From Spirochaetales bacterium (GTDB lineage Bacteria; Spirochaetota; Spirochaetia; SZUA-6; DRHE01), in NCBI GenBank assembly GCA_016935715.1, contig JAFGQJ010000083.1, positions 1 to 5,167 of the forward strand: a stretch of DNA of 5,167 nt. The letters run 5' to 3'. Below, piece after piece: positions 1 to 5,167 of the stretch. The position numbers and the translations under genes are program-made. Within the stretch, counting starts at the first letter, position 1. Each line of letters begins with the position of its first letter. The notes under the pieces were generated by a model. The model searched no databases. It was not told where the DNA came from and saw only the letters and a list, made by a program, of their open reading frames with translations.

Positions 1-915
1 CATTCCGTAGGCCGATGTGGCGGCCAGCACCCCGTTGCGGCAACCCTTGAACCAGGCCTCGACCCGCTCCCGATCCTCCCGCTCCAAACCTGCATGGTAG
101 AAGCGGGCGTCCAGGTCCGGGAGAGAGCGCCTCAGGTTTCGCGCGGCCCGCTGCGCCGCGGATCGGGTGCGGCCGAAAACCAGGACCGGTTTGGGGGAAC
201 AGCCCACCAGCAGGCGGAGCGAACGGCTCTTGCTCAGCGTCGGGACCACCCTGTAGCGGATGTTGGGGCGGTCCGGGTCCGCAGTCAGAACCGCGGCCCT
301 CTGTTCGGGAAACAGCACTTCCTGGATCTTCTCGACGATGCGCGGACCGGCCGTTGCCGTGAAAGCCGTCAGGCAGCGGGGTTCCAGATTCCGGATGATC
401 CCGCCCAGCTCGAGATAGATAGGGCGGAAACTGCTCCCCCATTCCGAGATGCAGTGCGCCTCATCCACGACCACATGGACGATCCGGCCGTCGCCGGGCA
501 ATCGCTCCCGGCTCACCCGGCGCAGAGACTCCGGGGTGGTGAACAGCAGCTCGACGGCTCCGCAGCGCAGCTCACTGAGTACCCGCTGCCGCTGCTCACG
601 GCTCTGGCCTCCCCTGATGGCTTCGGCGTGCAGCCCCGCCTGCCGACAGCGTTCCAGCTGGTCGGTCAGCAGCGACAGCAGCGGAACCACCACCACGGTC
701 AACCCCCCGCCGATGCGGGCGGGCAGCTGGTAGCACAGGGATTTCCCGGAGCCGGTTGGAAGGACGACGATCTGGTTCTTCTCCTCCAGCATGTTCGAGA
801 TAACGAAGCGCTGAATCGGATACAGGTATGGAATGGCGAAATGCCGCCGAGCCGCATCGGCTATGGGATCGGCCGGATTATTCCTTCTTGAAGCTAGTTC
901 GGAAGAAGTAGTCAT
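1..915 (-). CDS. RecQ-family ATP-dependent DNA helicase (partial, 3' end beyond window)
   Basis: This is a superfamily 2 DNA helicase of the RecQ family, expected to unwind DNA 3'-5' with ATP during recombination and repair. The reading frame gives 305 residues before the left edge cuts it. Visible motifs: a motif 0-like segment FAIPYLYPIQ (about 26-35), Walker A PTGSGKSLCYQLP (53-65), motif Ib-like TTPES (126-130), DEAH with the RecQ aromatic-rich loop DEAHCISEWGSSFRP (151-165), motif III LTAFTATA (182-189), and in the second RecA domain ARFYHAGL followed by VLAATSAYGM, where the window ends inside motif V. The RecQ zinc-binding, winged-helix and HRDC regions would lie outside the window, so their presence is unknown. 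I chose the ATG at 913-915; it lies 38 bases inside the upstream PilZ-like gene and has only a GAG-type ribosome site. An in-frame ATG at 985-987 is a less likely alternative. Motif 0 lacks the usual arginine before the glutamine (FRPGQ in classical RecQ). Family assignment is firm; the exact start is not. Confidence 0.9.
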   Translation of the reverse strand, partial: MTTSSELASRRNNPADPIADAARRHFAIPYLYPIQRFVISNMLEEKNQIVVLPTGSGKSLCYQLPARIGGGLTVVVVPLLSLLTDQLERCRQAGLHAEAIRGGQSREQRQRVLSELRCGAVELLFTTPESLRRVSRERLPGDGRIVHVVVDEAHCISEWGSSFRPIYLELGGIIRNLEPRCLTAFTATAGPRIVEKIQEVLFPEQRAAVLTADPDRPNIRYRVVPTLSKSRSLRLLVGCSPKPVLVFGRTRSAAQRAARNLRRSLPDLDARFYHAGLEREDRERVEAWFKGCRNGVLAATSAYGM

Positions 916-1666
916 CCATGATCTCGACCATCTCAGGGGTGAAACCGATCTCCATGCTGATCTTCTTCCCCCCCGATCCCAGAGCATCTACGGCCGTTAC
1001 TTTCCCGGTGATCACGAATTGATGAGTCTGGAAGTACAGCTTGGAGGCCAACAACTGGCCCGCAGACGGCGCCGGCAGCCGGCCTGGGATCTCCACTGCG
1101 ATCTTGTTGACACCCATGGAGATCAGCTTCGTCTGCACCTTCTGACCGCCGATCTGGGACTCGACGAAATCGTTGAAGCGCATCGTCCGCGCAGCCTGCT
1201 CGTTCATCTCGACTTCCCGACCCTTGTACGTCTCGAACTGCCCCTGGAGGGATTCGTAGGCCAGCAGATAGTCTCCTATGATCTCGACCAGGTCATTGGG
1301 ACAGTTCTTGTACACCACCTCGAACAAGCTTACGTTGTCCCTGCCCTTTACGGGTCCCAGACGGGTGAGGGTTCCGCGGATGAAGAGGTTGATCGGATTC
1401 TTGTTCGTCGGCTTCAAGAAGGACATGTTGACCGAGGTCAGCTTGTTCTGAAACTGCTGGAAAAAACTGATCTCGTCACGGCTGAGGATGACCAGAAGCA
1501 CGACCCGATCCATGGACAGCTGGTAGGGAGCGCAGATGAGCATGTAGTCTTCCAGCTTGAGCAGAGTCTGGGACTGCTGGAGCCCCATCTTCTTGACGGC
1601 ATAGGGGTTGAACCGGATCGTCTGTTCGGAATACTTCTCTCTGTATTCCTGTAGTCGGGTCGCCAT
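878..1666 (-). CDS. PilZ-like domain protein with N-terminal PilZN-type module, 262 aa
   Basis: This is probably a cytoplasmic PilZ-fold protein, the class of cyclic-di-GMP effectors that switch motility or envelope functions. No signal peptide or membrane segment is visible. The size and two-part layout match spirochaete PilZ proteins such as Borrelia PlzA: an N-terminal half (about 1-135) of alternating strands, then a PilZ-like half (about 145-258) ending in KKISMEIGFTPEMVEIMDDY, which resembles the last PilZ strand and helix. The canonical ligand motifs are poor. Where RxxxR is expected there is ARTMRF (R160, R163), and the D/NxSxxG position reads KLISMG (180-185), so c-di-GMP binding is doubtful. 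The ATG at 1664-1666 sits 10 bases after a good -10 box and has no Shine-Dalgarno sequence, suggesting a leaderless mRNA. It is the first gene of a unit with the helicase, which begins inside its last 13 codons. Coding is well supported; the PilZ label rests on recalled family resemblance and could be wrong. Confidence 0.6.
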   Translation of the reverse strand: MATRLQEYREKYSEQTIRFNPYAVKKMGLQQSQTLLKLEDYMLICAPYQLSMDRVVLLVILSRDEISFFQQFQNKLTSVNMSFLKPTNKNPINLFIRGTLTRLGPVKGRDNVSLFEVVYKNCPNDLVEIIGDYLLAYESLQGQFETYKGREVEMNEQAARTMRFNDFVESQIGGQKVQTKLISMGVNKIAVEIPGRLPAPSAGQLLASKLYFQTHQFVITGKVTAVDALGSGGKKISMEIGFTPEMVEIMDDYFFRTSFKKE

Positions 1667-1675
1667 ACTGTCATT

Positions 1676-1703
1676 ATTGTATTTACCTGGACAAAGAAGT
1701 CAA
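1676..1703 (-). promoter_or_regulatory. Sigma70-type promoter of the PilZ-like/helicase unit
   Basis: On the minus strand, a -35 box TTGACT (1698-1703) and a -10 box TACAAT (1676-1681), each five of six to consensus, are separated by 16 bases. The start codon at 1666 is the tenth base downstream of the -10 box, so initiation at the usual distance would leave a leader of about 0-3 nucleotides. There is no ribosome binding site in between. The upstream half overlaps the plus-strand promoter at 1688-1716. Confidence 0.65.
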
Positions 1704-1716
1704 GCATCGCTATTCT
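1688..1716 (+). promoter_or_regulatory. Sigma70-type promoter of the HypE-like gene
   Basis: A -35 box TGGACA (1688-1693, five of six to consensus) and a -10 box TATTCT (1711-1716, four of six) are separated by 17 bases. The ATG at 1724 is the eighth base after the -10 box, so transcription would begin at or next to the start codon. No Shine-Dalgarno sequence precedes the ATG, which fits leaderless expression. It shares 16 bases with the opposing promoter, so one polymerase should exclude the other. Confidence 0.5.
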
Positions 1717-1723
1717 CGTAGCC

Positions 1724-2731
1724 ATGATCGAGCATTCGCAGACACTCGCCGAGGGAAAACTTCCACGGGAACGACTGGAGAAGCTTCTCGATCTGACCGC
1801 TCACGACAGCCCCGACATCCTGGTTGGTGCCGAAGTCGGTGAAGACGCTGCGGTGGTTCGAGGATCCAAACAGCTGATCCTCACCGCCGATCCCATTACC
1901 TTCACCGAGGAAAACATCGGCTTCTACACGGTCGCGGTGAACTCCAATGACATCGTCGCCATGGGCGGGAAGCCGATGTACCTGGTTACTACCGTCCTCC
2001 TGCCCCTTGGAACCCGGGAGCAACGGCTGCGGACCATCTTCACCGAGCTGGATCAGGCATCCCGAAAGGCGGGCGTCCATTGGGTTGGAGGTCACACCGA
2101 GGTTACCCCGGCGGTCAACCGCATCGTCATCTCGGCCCAGGCGGTGGGGTTTCTTCGGGGAAGACCTACCCGGACATCCGACGCCCATCCCGGTGAGCTG
2201 CTGGTCATGAGCAAGTGGACCGCCCTCGAGGCGACCACCCTGATCGCCCGGGAGAAACCGGAGATCTGCCGGGAGCTGCTCGGTCGGCAGCGCTACGACC
2301 GGGTGCTGCGGTGGCTGTACGATCCGGGCATCTCGATCATCCGGGAGGGGGAGCTGCTGGGGGCAGTCCGGCTGGGGGCGGCCCACGACCCCACCGAGGG
2401 AGGAATCGCAACCGGGGTGCATGAGATCGCCGAGCGTTCCGGAGTGGGCATCAGGCTGTTTCGCGAGAAGATTCCCGTGCGTCCGGAGACGGAGATCCTC
2501 TGCAGACACTTCGGGCTCGATCCCCTGGGCGCCCTGAGCTCCGGGGTGTTCCTCTTCACCGCCGCATCGGCAGAGGCGGAAAAAGCCTGCGCCACGCTGA
2601 TCGAGGGGGGAGTGCCGGCGGCGGTGATCGGCGAGATCACCGGCGAGCGCGGCCGAGTGGAGCTGAGCGAAGGGCAGGAGCGACGGCCCCTGCCCCTGTT
2701 CACCCGGGACGAGATCATCAGGCTGAAATGA
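1724..2731 (+). CDS. AIR synthase-related (PurM/HypE superfamily) protein without the HypE C-terminal cysteine, 335 aa
   Basis: This cytoplasmic protein belongs to the ATP-binding PurM/HypE/SelD/ThiL superfamily and most resembles the HypE-like branch. HypE itself uses ATP to dehydrate a C-terminal thiocarboxamide to the cyanide ligand of NiFe hydrogenase. Visible motifs: GKLPRERLEKLL near the N-terminus, GEDAAVV (39-45), TADPITF (54-60), VNSNDIVAMGGKP (72-84) for metal-ATP binding, GGHTEV (122-127), and HDPTEGGIATGVHE (221-234) in the C-terminal domain. Its 335 residues are about the length of E. coli HypE, but it ends in EIIRLK instead of the PRIC-type tail carrying the essential cysteine, so it should not carry out cyanide ligand synthesis. 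No hydrogenase or other hyp gene is in the window. The ATG at 1724 directly follows a promoter-like element with no ribosome site. Its real substrate is unknown; a kinase-like or amide-activating reaction is possible from the superfamily. Superfamily assignment is strong, function unassigned. Confidence 0.85.
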   Translation: MIEHSQTLAEGKLPRERLEKLLDLTAHDSPDILVGAEVGEDAAVVRGSKQLILTADPITFTEENIGFYTVAVNSNDIVAMGGKPMYLVTTVLLPLGTREQRLRTIFTELDQASRKAGVHWVGGHTEVTPAVNRIVISAQAVGFLRGRPTRTSDAHPGELLVMSKWTALEATTLIAREKPEICRELLGRQRYDRVLRWLYDPGISIIREGELLGAVRLGAAHDPTEGGIATGVHEIAERSGVGIRLFREKIPVRPETEILCRHFGLDPLGALSSGVFLFTAASAEAEKACATLIEGGVPAAVIGEITGERGRVELSEGQERRPLPLFTRDEIIRLK

Positions 2732-2754
2732 GCGGCCTGCATTCTACTGTCAGG

Positions 2755-2795
2755 AAAAAAATTTTATTGACTTACCCCTGCCATTCTCATAGACT
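2755..2795 (+). promoter_or_regulatory. Promoter with A/T-rich upstream tract for the XRE-cupin regulator
   Basis: The gap before the regulator gene holds a -35 box TTGACT (2767-2772, five of six), a 17-base spacer, and a -10 box TAGACT (2790-2795, four of six). A pure A/T run (2755-2766) abuts the -35 box and resembles an UP element in this otherwise GC-rich sequence. This would give a leader of about 55 nucleotides. A second -10-like hexamer TATACT at 2832-2837 lacks a convincing -35 partner. The promoter means the regulator need not depend on read-through from the HypE-like gene. Confidence 0.5.
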
Positions 2796-2845
2796 GTAGA
2801 CGAACCCTGTGCCGAATACCAAAGTACCCTGTATACTGCATTACC

Positions 2846-2850
2846 AGGAA
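2846..2850 (+). promoter_or_regulatory. Ribosome binding site of the XRE-cupin gene
   Basis: AGGAA lies seven bases before the ATG at 2858 and supports that start. It contrasts with the HypE-like gene upstream, which has no such site. Confidence 0.6.
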
Positions 2851-2857
2851 TCGGCAG

Positions 2858-3421
2858 ATGAGCAGCCCGGACATTTCCAACCTCACGAAGGCTATTGGAG
2901 AGCGGATCAGGGAAGCAAGACTGAGTCAAAGCCTGACTCTCAAAGAGCTCTCCAAGCGAAGCGGCCTGTCGGTTTCCATGATCTCAAAGATCGAAAACTC
3001 CCAGGTATTTCCCCCCCTGTCCACATATGCCAAGATCGGTTCCTGCCTGGGCATGTCCGTCGAAGAGCTGATCATCAACAGTCAGCAGCGATCGGACAGC
3101 ATCAGCGTGGTACGCTCCCACGAGCTCACGATCGTCAGCCACGGCCCGTATATCGGTAGTCCCCTGGCGTTTCGAAAGACTCACAAGAAGATGGAGCCAT
3201 TCCTGCTGAGCTACCCTGTAGGCAGAAAGATCAAACAACTCTACCAGCACGATTACGAGGAGATGCTCTTCGTGCTCGAAGGGCGCATCGAGTTTCGATA
3301 CGGCGACCAGACTTTCGTCCTGCAAAAGGGAGACTGCGCCTACTACGACGGGCGTTTTCCCCACGCCGGTCGAGCCCTGACCTCGACGGGAGCCCAGGCA
3401 CTCGTGGTTCAGTCCCGTTGA
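2858..3421 (+). CDS. XRE-family transcriptional regulator with C-terminal cupin domain, 187 aa
   Basis: This is a cytoplasmic DNA-binding regulator of the common HTH_3 plus cupin type, in which the cupin barrel senses a small molecule and the helix-turn-helix binds an operator, usually as a dimer. The HTH domain spans about 11-70 (IGERIREARLSQSLTLKELS, then a recognition region SVSMISKIENSQ at 38-49). A linker of about 40 residues leads to the cupin fold at about 112-185, with HDYEEMLFVLEG (131-142) as the first cupin motif and GDCAYYDGRFPHAG (158-171) as the second; H131, E135 and H169 are plausible metal or ligand positions. The 187-residue length is normal for the class. It has its own promoter, and its stop lies four bases from the stop of the converging PrpD-like gene. 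Control of that PrpF/PrpD operon and of its own gene is a guess from proximity. The ligand is unknown. Confidence 0.9.
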   Translation: MSSPDISNLTKAIGERIREARLSQSLTLKELSKRSGLSVSMISKIENSQVFPPLSTYAKIGSCLGMSVEELIINSQQRSDSISVVRSHELTIVSHGPYIGSPLAFRKTHKKMEPFLLSYPVGRKIKQLYQHDYEEMLFVLEGRIEFRYGDQTFVLQKGDCAYYDGRFPHAGRALTSTGAQALVVQSR

Positions 3422-3432
3422 CCGCTCAGCGG
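3422..3432. repeat. Small perfect inverted repeat between convergent stop codons
   Basis: CCGCTCAGCGG is a perfect inverted repeat that can form a short hairpin of four G/C pairs around TCA. It starts one base after the regulator's TGA and contains the TGA of the PrpD-like gene on the other strand. No T-run follows on either strand, so it is not a standard intrinsic terminator. Confidence 0.4.
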
Positions 3433-4820
3433 GTGGAGCCGCAGTTGGCCAGAGCAATGAGCTCGGCCACGTCCCTGCTCTCCTCCAGACGATTCACGAA
3501 GTCGATGATTTTGCCCACCCGAGATTCGTCTCCGATTACCGGAATCGTCAGATCCCGGAATTTCCGTTCCACGTCACCGTGGGTGACCGGATTCCTCTTG
3601 TCCCCTTTCGGGTTGTCCACCACTGCCGTGTGCTCCGTTCCGTCCTCCAATGTGATGGTGACCGCGGAGGAATACTGCTTCGGATAGCGACGCTCGAACT
3701 CCTCGTCCACTACGACCTCGACGAGCTTCATCAGTTCCCGGGCCAGGGGATCCCGCAGGCTCTCGTCGTTGAATTCCTGCACGCCCACCCGACCCCGTAC
3801 GAAGGCGATCGCCGCCTGATAGGGCATGCTGAACTGGAGATCGACGATGTTCTTGGGATCCCACTTCCTCGGTTCCGCCAATAGGCGGATCGTGTACTTC
3901 GAGGAGCGCACCAGTATTTTCCTGATCTTCCGCGGATCCGGTTTATGCTTCTCCACGATTTCGAGGCAGGCATCCAGGTGACCCCCCGAATAGCGGCAAC
4001 AGGGATAAACCTTGATGCTGGAGGTGGTAAACTCCCACTTTTTGCCCAGGTCGCGGGTGATGATGCTCTTGTCGTACTGATCCTTGTGCGAATAGGCGTG
4101 CAGCAGGCCGTCGATTCCCTCGTAAATATCCGAGGGACCATTGAAACCCTTCTCGGCCATCTTGGCTGCGATGATCCCGCACATGGCCGGGTGCCCGGCC
4201 TGAAGACGCTTCGTGTAGGAGCCTTCGGAGTTCCAGGCCATCAGTCCTGAAACCATGCTTCCGGCAATCCCCTGGGCGAAAATCGTCTTCTGGCGGTCCA
4301 GCTTCAGCAGCTTCGCCGCGGAGACCGAGGCTCCCATGGTGCCGCAGGTGCTGGTGGGATGGAAACCCTGATAGTACATCTGACCCAGATACGCGGAGCC
4401 GAGCCGGCAGACGACTTCGTTGCCGAGAGCGATCGCCTCGATCAATTCCGCGCCGCTGCGGTGCAGAGCTTCGCTCAGCGCCAGGCTCGCCGGTATGGTC
4501 GCGGCACTGGGATGCGCATTGGATTCGTTGTGATCATCGATGAAATCAAATCCATAGGCCTGGATCGCGTTTGCGAAGGCCGCATTGACGACCGCGACCT
4601 TGCCTTCTTCACCCATAATGCCGGCCTCCGGGGGACCACCGAACTCGCGAGCCAGCTCGACAGCGATCCTGCTGGACTCTACATGCCTGGTGCCGATCAT
4701 CGAGGCGAGCACATCCAGGACGAGGGTCTTGGCGTAATCAACAGCTTCCCGGGGCAGTTTCTTCATTGTCAGCTCGACGGCGAGCTGCGCAACGGCCTCC
4801 GCGACTTTTTTCTCACTCAT
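3426..4820 (-). CDS. MmgE/PrpD family protein (2-methylcitrate dehydratase / cis-aconitate decarboxylase-like), 464 aa
   Basis: This belongs to the MmgE/PrpD superfamily, cytoplasmic enzymes that include 2-methylcitrate dehydratase, cis-aconitate decarboxylase (IRG1/CAD) and iminodisuccinate epimerase. The 464 residues are normal for the family: an all-helical domain in two parts around an alpha/beta lid of about 270-400. Conserved landmarks: FDFIDDHNESNAHPSA (91-106, H103), GFHPTSTCGTMG (152-163, H154), YTKRLQAGHPA (202-212, K204 and H210), and IKVYPCCRYSGGHLDA (269-284, K270 and H281). These correspond by eye to the active-site histidines and lysines of IRG1/PrpD, so the enzyme looks catalytically intact. 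The start is firm: AAGGAGA ends six bases before the ATG. Its ATG overlaps the TGA of the PrpF-like gene, indicating translational coupling and a shared pathway. The substrate is not determined; the family label is secure, while a specific name such as PrpD is not. Confidence 0.93.
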   Translation of the reverse strand: MSEKKVAEAVAQLAVELTMKKLPREAVDYAKTLVLDVLASMIGTRHVESSRIAVELAREFGGPPEAGIMGEEGKVAVVNAAFANAIQAYGFDFIDDHNESNAHPSAATIPASLALSEALHRSGAELIEAIALGNEVVCRLGSAYLGQMYYQGFHPTSTCGTMGASVSAAKLLKLDRQKTIFAQGIAGSMVSGLMAWNSEGSYTKRLQAGHPAMCGIIAAKMAEKGFNGPSDIYEGIDGLLHAYSHKDQYDKSIITRDLGKKWEFTTSSIKVYPCCRYSGGHLDACLEIVEKHKPDPRKIRKILVRSSKYTIRLLAEPRKWDPKNIVDLQFSMPYQAAIAFVRGRVGVQEFNDESLRDPLARELMKLVEVVVDEEFERRYPKQYSSAVTITLEDGTEHTAVVDNPKGDKRNPVTHGDVERKFRDLTIPVIGDESRVGKIIDFVNRLEESRDVAELIALANCGSTR

Positions 4821-5167
4821 GAATCGTCTCCTTCAAAGATACTTTTGCGCACATATACGCGTCCCTCCATGATCATCCGCGCCGTTCTGTAGATGGCCGC
4901 TCTCCGGATTGAAACCGCATCACCGTCTCCGTCCACCTCGGCTTCTACCGGAATGATCCCGGCGGGATGACCGATGTGAAGCAGTCCCTTGCCCCGGGCT
5001 GTCTCGGGCAGCGCGTTCCAAACCACGCTTCCCGGAAGCTTCGCGGCGATTCCCGTGCAGACGGTGCCCGTGCCCGGGTATGTTTTGTGCATTCGCTGCA
5101 TGAACAACAGCCGGCTCACCAGGTCGATGTCTCCCGCCTCGACGTCCATACCGGTGAAGGTTCGATA
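4817..5167 (-). CDS. PrpF-family isomerase, C-terminal part (5' end beyond window)
   Basis: The last 116 residues of a PrpF-type protein, a diaminopimelate-epimerase-like fold that moves a proton and double bond in unsaturated acids. Known members include 2-methylaconitate cis-trans isomerase (PrpF), methylitaconate isomerase, 4-oxalomesaconate tautomerase and aconitate isomerase. Diagnostic C-terminal features are MQRMHKTYPGTGTVCTGIAA, then KLPGSVVWN, then GHPAGIIPVEAEV, and the final YRTARMIMEGRVYV. The frame stays open to the right edge (YRTFTG before the first internal methionine at 5147-5149), so that methionine is internal and not the start. The N-terminal half with the usual catalytic residues is outside the window. 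Its TGA overlaps the ATG of the PrpD-like gene as ATGA; a PrpF-PrpD or PrpF-AcnD pairing is a known metabolic association. The substrate cannot be assigned from this fragment. Confidence 0.88.
   Translation of the reverse strand, partial: YRTFTGMDVEAGDIDLVSRLLFMQRMHKTYPGTGTVCTGIAAKLPGSVVWNALPETARGKGLLHIGHPAGIIPVEAEVDGDGDAVSIRRAAIYRTARMIMEGRVYVRKSIFEGDDS
4827..4833 (-). promoter_or_regulatory. Strong ribosome binding site of the PrpD-like gene
   Basis: On the minus strand AAGGAGA lies six bases before the ATG, inside the last codons of the PrpF-like gene. It fixes the start of the PrpD-like gene and, with the ATGA overlap, supports coupled translation. Confidence 0.8.

Noticed and set aside
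94..891. Long plus-strand open frame of 265 codons
   Set aside because: It lies antisense to the helicase, whose frame carries unmistakable RecQ motifs. The plus-strand translation is low-complexity, rich in Q, R and P, and matches no family I know.
833..1654. Plus-strand open frame of 273 codons covering nearly the whole PilZ-like gene in antisense
   Set aside because: It is a mirror of the minus-strand codons, rich in L, H, D and Q. The minus frame has a promoter at its start and a globular-looking protein, so the plus frame is a shadow.
1700..2509. Minus-strand open frame of 269 codons
   Set aside because: It is antisense to the HypE-like gene, which has clear superfamily motifs; the minus translation has no recognisable domain.
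2736..2766. Possible intrinsic terminator after the HypE-like gene
   Set aside because: CCTG and CAGG can pair around an 11-base loop, but the stem is weak and is followed by a run of A before only four T. The A/T run fits better as an upstream promoter element for the next gene.
1724..3421. HypE-like gene and XRE-cupin gene as one operon
   Set aside because: They share a strand, but the 126-base gap holds a separate promoter with an A/T-rich upstream tract, so co-transcription is possible but not needed.
5147..5149. ATG as the start of a short 110-residue PrpF-like protein
   Set aside because: The frame is open upstream to the window edge, and the sequence matches only the C-terminal part of PrpF proteins, so this is an internal methionine of a truncated gene.

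Overview
This window comes from a fairly GC-rich bacterial chromosome. The proteins are suggestive of a spirochaete: the two-part, roughly 260-residue PilZ-like protein and the unusual N-terminal motif of the RecQ-family helicase next to it both recall spirochaete forms from memory. That placement is an inference and was not tested by a search. There are six protein-coding genes, two of them cut by the window edges. No RNA genes, mobile elements, CRISPR arrays or large repeats are visible, and no stretch without a gene exceeds about 130 bases.

Layout. (1) Positions 1-1666, minus strand: a two-gene unit with a PilZ-like protein first, then a RecQ-family DNA helicase whose start lies inside the end of the PilZ-like gene; the helicase runs off the left edge. 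(2) Positions 1667-1723: a 57-base divergent intergenic region. It holds two overlapping sigma70-type promoters, each placed so close to its start codon that both mRNAs should be nearly leaderless. (3) Positions 1724-2731, plus strand: a PurM/HypE-superfamily (AIR synthase-like) protein that lacks the C-terminal cysteine used by true HypE. (4) Positions 2858-3421, plus strand: an XRE-type regulator with a C-terminal cupin domain, with its own promoter and ribosome binding site. (5) Positions 3426-5167, minus strand: an operon with a PrpF-family isomerase (5' end beyond the right edge) followed by an MmgE/PrpD-family enzyme. The two are joined by an ATGA stop/start overlap. The operon converges on the regulator gene with only four bases between the stop codons.

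How the genes may work together. The PrpF-like and PrpD-like enzymes probably act on one unsaturated or hydroxylated tricarboxylic or related acid, one moving the double bond and the other hydrating, dehydrating or decarboxylating. The substrate cannot be read from the window. The adjacent XRE-cupin protein is a reasonable candidate for a ligand-sensing regulator of that operon. The PilZ-like/helicase pair is a separate unit with no obvious functional link to the catabolic genes. I see no clearly new defence or mobile system here. The most distinctive signals are the paired leaderless divergent promoters, the cysteine-less HypE-like protein, and the overlap of a degenerate PilZ-like gene with a helicase gene.
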